A DNA stretch of 64,000 nucleotides, taken from NCBI GenBank assembly GCA_022732885.1, contig JAIJTS010000006.1, positions 1 through 64,000 of the forward strand, read 5' to 3'. How positions within the stretch are numbered: position 1 is the stretch's first letter; each line of letters begins with the position of its first letter. Made by a program: the position numbers and the translations under genes. Under the pieces are notes generated by a model. That model made no database searches and was not told where the DNA came from. It was given only the letters and a program-made list of their open reading frames with translations. This stretch comes from Atopobium sp. (GTDB lineage Bacteria; Actinomycetota; Coriobacteriia; Coriobacteriales; Atopobiaceae). This document shows positions 16,791-26,033 of this stretch, piece after piece.

Positions 16791-19700
16791 TCCAAAGTTT
16801 GAGCTGGTAGAAAATGGTGCCGAGCTTGCACCAAACGTCCCACTTGACCTGTCCCAGGCCCACCTCATGCTGGGCATTGACGTTGGTTCCACAACCGTAA
16901 AGCTGTCCGTCATTGACGATGATGGCACGCTAGTTTACGCAAACTACGAGCGCCATCACACCGACGTCCGCGCTACGGCACGATCTCTGTTTGTTAAAGC
17001 TCAAAAGTACATTGGCGAGACACCCATGTACGCCGCAATCACCGGTTCCGGTGGAATGCTTTTGGCACAATGGCTTGACCTGGAGTTTGTCCAGGAGGTT
17101 ATTGCATCCAAGCGTGCCGTTGAGACATTGATTCCTCAGACCGACGTTGCCATTGAGCTGGGCGGCGAGGATGCAAAGATTATCTACTTTGATAACGGCA
17201 TTGAGCAGCGCATGAACGGTACCTGCGCTGGTGGTACCGGTGCATTCATCGACCAGATGGCGTCTCTCCTCAAAACTGACGCAACCGGCCTTAATGAGCT
17301 GGCAAAAGACGTCAAGCAGATTTACCCAATTGCATCTCGCTGTGGTGTTTTTGCTAAGTCTGACGTTCAGCCGCTGCTCAACGAGGGTGCCGCTCCTGCC
17401 GACATTGCAGCTTCCATCTTCCAGGCCGTTGCAAACCAGACCGTCTCTGGCCTGGCTTGTGGTCATCCTATCCGCGGCCACGTCGCGTTTCTCGGCGGCC
17501 CTCTGCAGTACCTCTCTGAGCTGCGTCGCCGCTTCTACATTACGCTAAACCTGGATGACGAGCACATCGTCTTGCCAAAGAACGCTCACCTCTTTGTTGC
17601 AACGGGCGCTGCTCTGGCGGGCGAGTCCGACCGCCCAGTCACCTTTACACAGGTCATGAAGGCGCTGGACAACCTCAAAGACATCCAGGGCTCCGAGGTT
17701 GCTCGTCTCGATCCACTCTTTGCTACCCAGCAGGACTTTGACAACTTCAAGGCTCGTCACGATCAGGAGGTAGTCCCTAAGGGCCAGCTGGCCAACTACC
17801 ACGGTCGCGTGTTCATTGGCATTGACGCAGGTTCTACCACCATGAAGGCTGCTGTTGTTGGCGAGAAGGGCGAGCTGCTTTACACCTGGTACGACAATAA
17901 CAACGGCGATATCCTGGGCACCGCTCGCAAGATTATGGACGCCATCTACGATGAGATGCCTTCCGACTGCATCATAGGCCACGTCACAACCACCGGTTAT
18001 GGCGAGGGTATCCTGATCGAGGCTCTGCGCGCAGACTCGGGCGAGATTGAGACCGTTGCTCACCTGCGCGGCGCCAAGGCATTTGTCCCAGACGTTGATT
18101 TCATTCTTGATATTGGTGGCCAGGATATGAAGTGCCTGCAGGTCAAAGATGGTGTCATTGAGCACATCATGCTGAACGAGGCTTGCTCTGCAGGCTGCGG
18201 TTCCTTTATTGCGTCCTTTGCCGACTCCATGAAGATGGACGTCCGCGAGTTTGCAACTGCTGCCACCAAGGCAAAACTTCCAGTTGACCTGGGCTCCCGT
18301 TGTACCGTCTTCATGAACTCCCGCGTTAAGCAGGCGCAAAAGGAGGGCGCAACCATCGGCGACGTTGCTGCTGGTCTTTCGTACTCCGTCATCAAAAACG
18401 CTTTGTTCAAGGTCATCAAGCTCCGCGACTTTAGCGAGATTGGCGAGCACTGCATTGTTCAGGGCGGCACCTTCATGTCCGACGCAACGCTTCGAGCCTT
18501 TGAGCTGCTCACCGGCAGAGACGTCATCCGTCCTGATATCGCAGGCGTCATGGGCGCCTACGGCGCTGCTCTTCTCGCCCGCGATCGCGCAGGCATTGAC
18601 GGCGTATCCACCCTGCTAGACCGCGAGTCCATCGACAACCTGCAGGTCAAGCTTACTAACACGCACTGCCGCATCTGCCCTAATAGCTGCATGCTTACCA
18701 TCAACGATTTTGGCAGCGGCCACAGGTTTATCACCGGTAACCGTTGCGAGAAAGGCGCTGGTAAGAAGCGTGGTGCCAAGAAGAACGAGGCACCAAACCT
18801 CTTTGCGTTCAAGAACAAGCTGCTGTTTGACCGCGAGTCGCTTCCTGCAGATGAGGCTCCACGCGGCACCGTTGGCATTCCTCGCTCGCTGAACATGTAC
18901 GAGAACTATCCGTTCTGGCACACGTTTTTCACCAAGCTGGGCTTCTCGGTCATTTTATCCGATCAGACCACTGCAAAGACGTACGACGCGGGTATCGAGT
19001 CCATGCCTTCCGAGTCCGCCTGCTATCCTGCGAAGCTTTCCCACGGCCACATCATGAATCTGCTGGCCAAGGACCCAGACTTTATTTGGATGCCTTGTAT
19101 TCGTTGGGAGCGCAAGGAGGACGACTCCGCAACCAACCACTACAACTGCCCAATTGTCATGAGCTACCCTCAGGCGCTGGGCCTCAACGTGGATGAGCTC
19201 TCCGATCCGTCCATCCAGTACATGGCTCCGTTCATTCCGTACGACAAGAAAAACGAGCTCAAGCGCCGTTTGTACGAGCTCATCAGTGAACAGCGCGAGA
19301 AGGACGCTCAGGCTGGTAAGGGTCGCTTCCGTGGCGAGCATATTACGCGCAGCGAAATTGACGCCGCTGTTGAGGCTGCTTGGCAAGAAGATATTAACTT
19401 CAAAGACCAGATGCACCGCGCAGGTGATGAGGCTCTTGCTTGGATTGAGGGGCACGACGCTCACGGTATTGTTCTTGCAGGTCGCCCATACCACAACGAT
19501 CCAGAGATCAACCACGCCATTCCTGAGCTGGTCTCTTCCTTCGGCTTTGCCGTTCTTACCGAGGATTCCATTGCTCATAAGATGATGCCTGAGCGCCCAA
19601 TCCGCATTGTTGACCAGTGGATGTACCACTCACGTCTGTATCGTGCGGCCCGCTTTGTTGCATCCCGAAATGACTTGGACCTTATTCAGCTTTTCTCGTT

Positions 19701-21537
19701 TGGTTGTGGCCTTGACGCACTGACCACCGACCAGGTCCAGGAGATTCTTGAGGCTTCGGGCAAGATTTACACCATGCTTAAGGTTGACCAGGTCTCTAAC
19801 TTGGGCGCTGCACGTATTCGTATCCGCTCCCTGATGGCTGCCTTGAACGAACAGCAGGCAGAGCTGGAGCGACTTTCAGCTGCTGGCCTGGTTACCGAGG
19901 CCGTTCCACAGGGCGTTCGCATGGCCGATGGCTCTCTGGAAAAGGCTAGAAGCGCAAGTTCTTCTCGCCGTGCGCCTGTGTACCGCGAGGCAGAATCCGC
20001 AGCTTACGAGAAGGTCCGCTACACCAAAGAGATGCAGGAAGCGGGCTATACCATCCTGGCTCCGCAGATGGCGCCAATCCACTTTGAGCTGGTAGAGGAG
20101 TTGCTGAAGGGTGCGGGTTACAACGTTGTACTGCTGCCTTCGGTTGACCAGGGCGCCGTTGACATGGGTCTTCGCTATGTCAACAACGATATTTGCTACC
20201 CATCCATCCTGGTCACGGGCCAGATTATGGAGGCGGTACTTTCCGGCAAGTACGACCTGACCAAGACTGCGGTTCTGATTTCGCAGACCGGCGGCGGCTG
20301 CCGTGCAACTAACTACATTGCGTTGATTCGTAAGGCACTTAAAGACGCAGGTCATCCAGAGATTCCTGTTATTTCCGTCTCCGCTGCTTCTGGCCTTGAC
20401 GAGGACAACCCGGGATTCAAGCTGTTTAAGCCAGAGTTGTTGATTAGGGCTGTTTATGCGCTGCTTTATGGCGACCTGATTATGCAGCTGCTGTATCGTG
20501 TTCGCCCCTACGAGGCCGTTAAGGGCTCCGCAAATGAGCTGTATGACCAGCTCATGGCCGATACACGCTCCAAGATCAACGGAATTTCTCGCAAGGAATT
20601 CTACAAGCAGTGCCAGCGTACCATTGAGCTGTTTGACAGCCTGCCCGTGGTTAACGACCGCCAGAAGCCACGCGTTGGCGTTGTTGGCGAGATTTTGGTC
20701 AAGTTCCACCCAACAGCTAACAATGAGCTGGTCAAGGTCATCGAGTCCGAGGGCTGCGAGGCTAATGTTCCAGGCCTGGTTGACTTCTTCCTGTTTGGTC
20801 TCTCCAATGCGATCAACACGCACAAAGAGCTGGGCACTTCGCTCAAGAGCCGCATGACGCACATTGCCGGTATCAAGATGGTCCAGGGTCTGCGTTCGCC
20901 AATCAACAAGATGTTGGAGAAGTCCGAGCGCTTTGAGCCATACCCCAACATCGATGAACTGGCCGAGAAGGCTGGCCAGATTCTCTCGCTCTGCAACACG
21001 ATGGGCGAGGGTTGGTTACTCACCGCCGAGATGTGCGACCTCATCGAGACGGGCACGCCAAACATTGTCTGCGCTCAGCCATTTGCGTGCCTGCCTAACC
21101 ACGTTGTTGGTAAAGCAGTCATCAAGCGCCTGCGCCAGATGCACCCCGAGTCCAACATTGTTGCCGTTGACTATGACCCAGGCGCGTCCGAGGTCAACCA
21201 GCTCAACCGTATTAAGCTGATGATTTCGGTTGCTAAGGAGAACTACAAGAATGGCGTAAACGGCGAGTTCAAGCTTGAAAATGCCGATGACCCTGTTACC
21301 AACGAGGCAACCATGCCATATACCGGTCGTGACAAGTTTGGCCTGGATTCCGTTGTCCGTGAGGGCGGTCATTCTTGCTCTTCACACCACATGTCTGCGC
21401 TGGAAGCAACCGGTGCTAACCTGGGCGATCACGGCCGTACCGCGCCTGACCACGGAAAAGACTACGGTTCTATCAGGCTTACTGAGGAGCAGATGGCTGC
21501 TATCGAGCGCGCCAAGAAGAAGGCTGGCGTCAAGTAG
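16783..21537 (+). CDS. Fused acyl-CoA dehydratase activase / HgdB-like protein
   Basis: Very large cytoplasmic protein of 1584 residues. Two ASKHA/BadF-type activator domains come first: GIDVGSTTVK (31-40) with NGTCAGGTGAF and SRCGVF, then GIDAGSTT (about 345) with NEACSAGCGSF and GSRCTVF; these cysteines are the cluster ligands of HgdC-type activators. A DUF2229-type region follows from about residue 626 (CRICPNSC, VGIPRSLNMYENYPFW). Residues about 1100-1540 resemble the 2-hydroxyacyl-CoA dehydratase component (NNDICYPS, TGGGCRATNY, AQPFACLPNHV). HgdC proteins use ATP to drive an electron into a dehydratase; whether this fusion is a self-activated reductase/dehydratase is unknown. The ATG at 16783 follows GAGAGGAAAAC and overlaps tetR. 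Confidence 0.9.
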   Translation: MISPKFELVENGAELAPNVPLDLSQAHLMLGIDVGSTTVKLSVIDDDGTLVYANYERHHTDVRATARSLFVKAQKYIGETPMYAAITGSGGMLLAQWLDLEFVQEVIASKRAVETLIPQTDVAIELGGEDAKIIYFDNGIEQRMNGTCAGGTGAFIDQMASLLKTDATGLNELAKDVKQIYPIASRCGVFAKSDVQPLLNEGAAPADIAASIFQAVANQTVSGLACGHPIRGHVAFLGGPLQYLSELRRRFYITLNLDDEHIVLPKNAHLFVATGAALAGESDRPVTFTQVMKALDNLKDIQGSEVARLDPLFATQQDFDNFKARHDQEVVPKGQLANYHGRVFIGIDAGSTTMKAAVVGEKGELLYTWYDNNNGDILGTARKIMDAIYDEMPSDCIIGHVTTTGYGEGILIEALRADSGEIETVAHLRGAKAFVPDVDFILDIGGQDMKCLQVKDGVIEHIMLNEACSAGCGSFIASFADSMKMDVREFATAATKAKLPVDLGSRCTVFMNSRVKQAQKEGATIGDVAAGLSYSVIKNALFKVIKLRDFSEIGEHCIVQGGTFMSDATLRAFELLTGRDVIRPDIAGVMGAYGAALLARDRAGIDGVSTLLDRESIDNLQVKLTNTHCRICPNSCMLTINDFGSGHRFITGNRCEKGAGKKRGAKKNEAPNLFAFKNKLLFDRESLPADEAPRGTVGIPRSLNMYENYPFWHTFFTKLGFSVILSDQTTAKTYDAGIESMPSESACYPAKLSHGHIMNLLAKDPDFIWMPCIRWERKEDDSATNHYNCPIVMSYPQALGLNVDELSDPSIQYMAPFIPYDKKNELKRRLYELISEQREKDAQAGKGRFRGEHITRSEIDAAVEAAWQEDINFKDQMHRAGDEALAWIEGHDAHGIVLAGRPYHNDPEINHAIPELVSSFGFAVLTEDSIAHKMMPERPIRIVDQWMYHSRLYRAARFVASRNDLDLIQLFSFGCGLDALTTDQVQEILEASGKIYTMLKVDQVSNLGAARIRIRSLMAALNEQQAELERLSAAGLVTEAVPQGVRMADGSLEKARSASSSRRAPVYREAESAAYEKVRYTKEMQEAGYTILAPQMAPIHFELVEELLKGAGYNVVLLPSVDQGAVDMGLRYVNNDICYPSILVTGQIMEAVLSGKYDLTKTAVLISQTGGGCRATNYIALIRKALKDAGHPEIPVISVSAASGLDEDNPGFKLFKPELLIRAVYALLYGDLIMQLLYRVRPYEAVKGSANELYDQLMADTRSKINGISRKEFYKQCQRTIELFDSLPVVNDRQKPRVGVVGEILVKFHPTANNELVKVIESEGCEANVPGLVDFFLFGLSNAINTHKELGTSLKSRMTHIAGIKMVQGLRSPINKMLEKSERFEPYPNIDELAEKAGQILSLCNTMGEGWLLTAEMCDLIETGTPNIVCAQPFACLPNHVVGKAVIKRLRQMHPESNIVAVDYDPGASEVNQLNRIKLMISVAKENYKNGVNGEFKLENADDPVTNEATMPYTGRDKFGLDSVVREGGHSCSSHHMSALEATGANLGDHGRTAPDHGKDYGSIRLTEEQMAAIERAKKKAGVK

Positions 21538-21585
21538 CGCAGCCGCTACGGGTTCGCGGTGGTTGCGCGTTGGCTGCACACTGAC

Positions 21586-21625
21586 GGCGAATCAGCTGCG
21601 AAGACAGCGAACCAGTTGCGAACGC
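21586..21625. repeat. Two-copy 20-bp repeat after the activase gene
   Basis: GCGAATCAGCTGCGAAGACA followed directly by a second copy with four changes, 48 bases after the stop codon. It is one of several short repeats seen just downstream of genes here. Confidence 0.5.
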
Positions 21626-21632
21626 TGAAATT

Positions 21633-21942
21633 TGCACGTTAATTAGCCCCAAACTTCGGTTTGGGGCTAATTTTTGGTGATTTTAGAGCTAAAAAAGGTA
21701 AAAAATCCGTTTAGTTGGAGTATTCATTTTGAAAAAAGGGCATTTTGACCCAATTAGTTCAAGAAATAGTTAAAACTTTTTCGCCTTTCCTGTGAAAACA
21801 TCAACATAAAAAATTGAACTAAATTTTTTGACCTCCAACTAAACGGGATTTTTACCACTTGAAGTCTCAAAAATGACAAATTTTTAAGTTATCCAAATAA
21901 TTTGTGCATAAAATGACATAAATATGCAATATTATGCATAAT
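21633..21942 (+). repeat. Class A intergenic element, copy 1
   Basis: About 310 bp nearly identical in layout to 26632-26940. In order: TGCACGTTA, a terminator hairpin (21642-21675), an inverted pair of 24-base arms (21697-21720 and 21833-21856, 22 of 24 paired; arm core CGTTTAGTTGGAG) enclosing 112 bases with a nested TTAGTTCAA/TTGAACTAA pair, then AT-rich DNA ending in ATTATGCATAAT-like words. No credible reading frame. It fills most of the 636-base gap between the activase gene and lacI. Confidence 0.85.
21642..21675 (+). terminator. Terminator inside class A copy 1
   Basis: A 13-bp perfect stem (ATTAGCCCCAAAC / GTTTGGGGCTAAT) closed by a TTCG tetraloop and followed by TTTT. It serves the activase transcript and is part of the repeated unit, since the same hairpin occurs at 26641-26674. 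Confidence 0.92.
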
Positions 21943-22023
21943 CGTCTAAATTCCGGGTCTTATGCTGAACAACTTTGGTGCAAGCATTGCACAACCGACT
22001 GAATTTCGTCTCTGAAGCTGGAT

Positions 22024-22166
22024 GGTCCCACCTACCTGCGGCGTACCACCTGTCTGCGGCGTCGCACCTGCCTGCGGCATCCCACCTACCTGCGTCGTAC
22101 CAGCCGACTGCAGCATACCGCCTACCTAAGCGTTCCACCTACCTGCAGCGTACCACCTGCTTGCGA
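22024..22166. repeat. 18-bp degenerate tandem repeat, about 8 copies
   Basis: Units of 18 bp (one of 17) close to CGTACCACCTACCTGCGG run from about 22024 to 22166, ending 8 bases before the lacI stop codon. The plus strand is open here and would encode a six-residue repeat, but no ribosome site or known domain supports a gene. Confidence 0.8.
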
Positions 22167-22173
22167 TTTGCCC

Positions 22174-23184
22174 TTACAGCTGCTTAACGCTTTTGCGTGA
22201 AACTACAGTAGCGTGGAGCTGAGAAATACAGGGAGCGTAATGGGCGTCAGTCGTCTGGTCAATAAGGCGTTTAACTGCGATTTCTCCCATTTCATGCTTA
22301 GGAACGTGCACCGAGGTCAAAGAAGGCTGAATCAGCTTGCAAATACGGTCGTCGTCAAAGCCTACAACCGAGACATCTCCCGGAACTTCAATATTCAGCT
22401 CGTGTAGAGATCTCACAAGGGTTGCTGCTAGGCTGTCGCTTTCGCAGAAAAATGCGGTAGGAAGCGAGCCTCGTTTCTGCTCCATCCAATCAACCAGCTG
22501 GTGATAGGCTTCCTCAGGTGCTGAGTCAACAAGAACGCGATTACCCTCGTCAAAAGGGAATCGCATGTCGTCTAACACGCGGCGCATACCGTGCTCACGC
22601 AGCAAATAGTTCTTGCAGCGCTCTGCGTGGCCGACGTACCCAATGACTTCATGACCGCGCTCGACTAGCAGGGTACACGCACGATACGCTGCGGTTTCAT
22701 TGGCTGTGACCACGCAGTCAAACGGCAGCTTGTCACTCCAACTGTCCACAATTACCAATGGCAGACTAAATTCTTCTAGCAAAGAAAACTGATCGTCTGA
22801 GACAATCTCGGTAGCAAGAAGAATGACGCCAGCACCATCGTTTTGCTCCAGCTCAGCAATGTTTTTTCTGCTCGTAATAGGATCCAGAAGGTCTAGCGTA
22901 ACCATTGCCGATGGCAGTCCAAGTCTGCGAGCAGCGCGTTCAATACCGGTATAAACACCCGATTGGAACGTGCTTTCATCAACAATACGACCATTGACAC
23001 GCGCAATTGCAAAAATAATACGAGAAATTTGGGCTGAACGGCTATAACCAAGGCGAGCAATTGCCTCTAAGATGATATTAGTTGCTTTAGCTCCAACGTT
23101 ACCTTTTTCGTTGAGGACATTAGAGACGGTTGCAGGAGAGTAACCTGTTTCTGCAGCTACATCTCGAATGCTTACTCTGGTCAT
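22174..23184 (-). CDS. LacI-family transcription regulator
   Basis: 336 residues. The N-terminal HTH VSIRDVAAETGYSPATVSNVLNEKGNVG (about 4-30) with hinge helix is followed by a periplasmic-binding-protein-like effector domain (IERAARRLGLPSAMVTLDLL ... VVGFDDDRICKLIQPSLTSVHVPKHEMG). It is transcribed divergently from the galactitol-type PTS operon, which it probably represses until the sugar is present. The ATG at 23184 follows AGGAGAGG. Operator-like repeats lie in the divergent gap at 23235-23261. Confidence 0.93.
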   Translation of the reverse strand: MTRVSIRDVAAETGYSPATVSNVLNEKGNVGAKATNIILEAIARLGYSRSAQISRIIFAIARVNGRIVDESTFQSGVYTGIERAARRLGLPSAMVTLDLLDPITSRKNIAELEQNDGAGVILLATEIVSDDQFSLLEEFSLPLVIVDSWSDKLPFDCVVTANETAAYRACTLLVERGHEVIGYVGHAERCKNYLLREHGMRRVLDDMRFPFDEGNRVLVDSAPEEAYHQLVDWMEQKRGSLPTAFFCESDSLAATLVRSLHELNIEVPGDVSVVGFDDDRICKLIQPSLTSVHVPKHEMGEIAVKRLIDQTTDAHYAPCISQLHATVVSRKSVKQL

Positions 23185-23234
23185 AGCGCCTCTCCTAAAC
23201 GTTAATTTAACAATTTGACCGATATGTTAAATAC

Positions 23235-23261
23235 GTTTTACCTGCAAATATTACGTAAAAC
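23235..23261. promoter_or_regulatory. Candidate LacI operator in the gat control region
   Basis: Inverted repeat GTTTTAC (23235-23241) / GTAAAAC (23255-23261); the right arm also completes an 8-base palindrome TTACGTAA (23251-23258) with the central CG typical of LacI-family sites. It lies in the 347-base divergent gap (23185-23531), which also holds a hairpin at 23415-23458 and a GGCGAGAA site (23496-23503). Confidence 0.45.
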
Positions 23262-23414
23262 TATTGTACCTACTATATAAAAGTCGTATGGATAAAACAA
23301 TATGGACAACCTTGTTTAATTTGTTTACAATACCAGCATTAAGTGTTTAAATGCCAAGAAACCTGGGCAAAAGGAAGTATTGGTATAAAGGCTGATATTG
23401 CTAACGCTATGGTT

Positions 23415-23458
23415 AACAAGTTGTCGGAGCAATGTTTTTAATGCAAAAACAACTTGTT
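23415..23458 (+). promoter_or_regulatory. Hairpin in the gat operon leader
   Basis: Perfect 10-bp stem AACAAGTTGT / ACAACTTGTT with a 24-base loop, about 75 bases before the IIB start codon. There is no T run, so it is not an obvious terminator; it could be a control structure or protein site. Confidence 0.4.
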
Positions 23459-23531
23459 GCTCACATGGATTGTTGGTTTATTAGCTTTATATGAGGGCGA
23501 GAAAATCTTGCTCTGTCTCGAAGGAGAAGAC

Positions 23532-23813
23532 ATGAAAAAGGTAGTCGTAGCTTGTGGTTCCGGTATCGCAACCTCTACTGCTGTTGAGGCAAAGGTTAAG
23601 GACCTTCTTGATTCCAACGGCCTTGCTGGAACTTACAATATTGTTAAGTGCTCCATTGGTGAGGCAGTAAGCCAGTGCGCAGATGCAGACATCCTCATTG
23701 CAACTACTGAGGCACCTGCAAGCATTACCTGCCCATATGTCAGCGGTGTTCCTTTCCTAACCACCATTGGTAAGGCAGCTGCTGAGCAGCAAATTCTTGA
23801 TATTCTCAAGTAA
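23532..23813 (+). CDS. gatB: PTS galactitol-type IIB component
   Basis: 93 residues. KKVVVACGSGIATSTAVEAKV carries the phosphocysteine (C8) and P-loop of galactitol-family IIB proteins; it passes phosphate from IIA to the incoming sugar. Reading is open upstream, but the ATG at 23532 with GAAGGAGA 5 bases before gives the normal size. It is first in the operon gatB-gatC-(membrane protein)-gatA. The exact sugar cannot be read from sequence; galactitol or another polyol is inferred. Confidence 0.9.
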   Translation: MKKVVVACGSGIATSTAVEAKVKDLLDSNGLAGTYNIVKCSIGEAVSQCADADILIATTEAPASITCPYVSGVPFLTTIGKAAAEQQILDILK

Positions 23814-23896
23814 GTAGTTCGGTAATTTACACCCGTTAGCCAATGGTTACTTACCACGGCAGCGGGTGTTTGTATGTTGTTCGAAAGAAGGTAAGT

Positions 23897-25321
23897 GTGG
23901 AAGCAGTAATTTCTTTCTTCTCGTTCCTTCAGGGCCTTGGTGTTGCAGTCATGATGCCAATCATCTTGACTATCATCGGTTGCGCTCTGGGAGCGGGCTT
24001 TGGTAAGAGCCTCAAAGCTGGCCTCATGGTAGGCGTTGGCTTTATTGGTCTTAACCTTGTCATCAACCAGCTGTTTGGTACCGCAATTGGACCTGCAGTT
24101 CAGGAGATGATTCACCGCTTTGGTCTGACCCTTAACGTCATCGACGTTGGTTGGCCAGCAGGTGCAGCAATTGCACTCGGCACCACCATTGGTCTGGTTA
24201 TCATTCCTCTGGCACTTATTGTTAACCTGCTTCTTGTTCTGGTTAACTTCACTCAGACGGTCAACGTCGACATCTGGAACTACTGGCACTACGCATTCGT
24301 CGGTTCCCTTGTTGCAAACGTCACCAACAACATCATGCTTGGCTTCGCTGCAGCAATCATCGACGAGGTCATCCTGCTTGTTCTTGCTGACGCAACTGCA
24401 AAGGATGTCCAGAAGGCACTCAACATGCCAGGCGTTTCTATCTCCCAGGGCTTCTCGCTTGCTTACGCACCAGTTGCTATGGGTCTGAACTGGCTGATCG
24501 ATAAGATCCCTGGTGTTCGCGACATCGACATCGACGTTGAGTCCATGCAGAAGCGCTTTGGTGTCTTCGGCGAGCCACTGTTCATCGGCACCATCATTGG
24601 CCTCATCATCGGCTGCGTTGCATACTTCGACGCTGCTAACATCGCAGGCTCCGTTACCAAGATTCTGACCATCGGCGTCACCCTTGGTTCCGTTCTGATT
24701 CTCATCCCTCGTATGGCAGCTCTTCTGATGGAAGGCCTCCTGCCAATCTCCGAGGCAGCTTCTAACTTCATCCAGCAGCGCGTTAAGAACCGCGGCAACA
24801 TCTGGATTGGCCTTGACTCCGCAGTTGCAGTTGGTCACCCAGTCACCCTGTCCCTGGCTCTTATCTGCATCCCTCTGATGGTTCTGTTTGCACTTCTGCT
24901 TCAGCCAGTTGGCAACCAGACTCTGCCATTCGTTGACCTTGCTGCTGGCACCTACATGCTCGCAGTCGCAGTTCCTGTCTGCAAGGGTAACGGCTTCCGC
25001 GGCCTGATTATCGGTATTGTTTCCGTCATCATCGGCCTGCTGATCTCCACCGCTCTTGCTCCACTCATCACACAGTCTGCAACTCAGGCTGGCTTCGACA
25101 TCGCAGCTGCAGTTGGTAGCACCGGCGTTGCTGGTTCTTCCCTAATCACCGTCCTTTCCGATGGCGGCAGCCCACTGTCTGGCCTGTTTGTTCTGTTCTC
25201 CAGCATCAACCCAATCGTTGGCGTTGTAGTAACTGGCGCAATCGCATGCGCTCTTGCTGTGTGGAACCGTGGCCGCATCCTCAAGGAGGCTGCAGCAATG
25301 CACGAGGCTCAGGAGGCTTAG
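23897..25321 (+). CDS. gatC: PTS galactitol-type IIC permease
   Basis: 474 residues, many membrane segments, of the GatC family (E. coli GatC is 451). SFFSFLQGLGVAVMMPIILTI opens the protein, and GLNLVINQLFG, DIWNYWHYAFVGSLV and VALSHPV-like VAVGHPVTLSLAL are family-like. It forms the sugar channel partnered with the IIB upstream. The start is taken as GTG at 23897 with AAGG 7 bases before, since it yields MEAVISFFSF as in relatives; the longer reading from 23843 lacks a ribosome site. Confidence 0.92.
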   Translation: MEAVISFFSFLQGLGVAVMMPIILTIIGCALGAGFGKSLKAGLMVGVGFIGLNLVINQLFGTAIGPAVQEMIHRFGLTLNVIDVGWPAGAAIALGTTIGLVIIPLALIVNLLLVLVNFTQTVNVDIWNYWHYAFVGSLVANVTNNIMLGFAAAIIDEVILLVLADATAKDVQKALNMPGVSISQGFSLAYAPVAMGLNWLIDKIPGVRDIDIDVESMQKRFGVFGEPLFIGTIIGLIIGCVAYFDAANIAGSVTKILTIGVTLGSVLILIPRMAALLMEGLLPISEAASNFIQQRVKNRGNIWIGLDSAVAVGHPVTLSLALICIPLMVLFALLLQPVGNQTLPFVDLAAGTYMLAVAVPVCKGNGFRGLIIGIVSVIIGLLISTALAPLITQSATQAGFDIAAAVGSTGVAGSSLITVLSDGGSPLSGLFVLFSSINPIVGVVVTGAIACALAVWNRGRILKEAAAMHEAQEA

Positions 25322-25422
25322 CCCCAAGAGGCCTCGTTGCCTACAAATGATTGCAAGGAGGCTCGCCCAGGTTTTGCTTGGCGAGCCTCTCTGTTTACCG
25401 CTTAATCCAAAGGCGAGAAACC

Positions 25423-26031
25423 ATGTCCACTTCAAAGTCTTTTTCAACCAGTAAGCACTCGTCAACCTGCAACAGCGCCGCGACCAGCGCTGCGACCCGC
25501 ACCGACGCCGCGACCTGCGCTGCGACCAGCACGACCGAACCGGTCACGTACACGTACAACCGCCGTCGCTACGTCATTGACGTACTGCTGCCCAACTACG
25601 TCTCTATAGTTGTGCTTATTGCAGCAGTCGTTCTGTTTGCGCTTGGGTTTATCCGCTGGTTGATGCTCTTTCTGGTTGTGGTTTGTCTGTACTCGATCCT
25701 CAACGCGTTTCTCGCGCATGCCTATCCTGAACAGGTTATTCTCGCCCCGGACTCAATTACGTTTGTCACGGGAAAGCACAAATCAACCTACAAGTTGTCC
25801 CAGATCACGCAGATCCGCGTGCGAGAGGCTCCACAAGGACTTCGCTCGTACGTGCGTATCAACAAGGCCACGCCACTGCAGGGCCGCTTCTATCTGACCT
25901 GCGGCGATATGACCGACGCCGAGGGCAACGACGCCCGAGAGGTCTACAAGCTGCTGCTTGACCTCGAGGCAAAACTAGATCCCAACGGACTGCGCGTGCG
26001 AGCGCGCCGCCAGCAACAGAAAGGAGAGTAG
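25423..26031 (+). CDS. Membrane protein with PH-like domain inside the gat operon
   Basis: 202 residues, not a known PTS part. Residues 1-45 are Ser/Thr/Ala-rich low complexity encoded by a degenerate 15-bp repeat (about 25475-25545). Two membrane segments follow (about 57-78 and 80-101), then a soluble domain (about 105-190: AYPEQVILAPDSITFVTGKHKSTYKLSQITQIRVRE) that looks like a bacterial PH-type fold. It ends 2 bases before gatA. The start ATG lacks a clear Shine-Dalgarno; a GGCGAGAAACC copy sits directly in front of it (25412). A later start is possible. A similar two-helix plus PH-like plan occurs at 28680-29222. Confidence 0.75.
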   Translation: MSTSKSFSTSKHSSTCNSAATSAATRTDAATCAATSTTEPVTYTYNRRRYVIDVLLPNYVSIVVLIAAVVLFALGFIRWLMLFLVVVCLYSILNAFLAHAYPEQVILAPDSITFVTGKHKSTYKLSQITQIRVREAPQGLRSYVRINKATPLQGRFYLTCGDMTDAEGNDAREVYKLLLDLEAKLDPNGLRVRARRQQQKGE

Positions 26032-26033
26032 CA

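Noticed and set aside
17545..18450. 301-codon minus-strand frame inside the activase fusion gene
   Set aside because: Shadow of the real gene; no recognisable domain and no promoter.
21633..21942. Class A element as an insertion sequence
   Set aside because: No transposase frame in either copy; at most a non-autonomous element.
21932..22187. Short frames over the 18-bp tandem repeat encoding six-residue repeats
   Set aside because: Open only because the unit is a multiple of three; no ribosome site or conserved domain.
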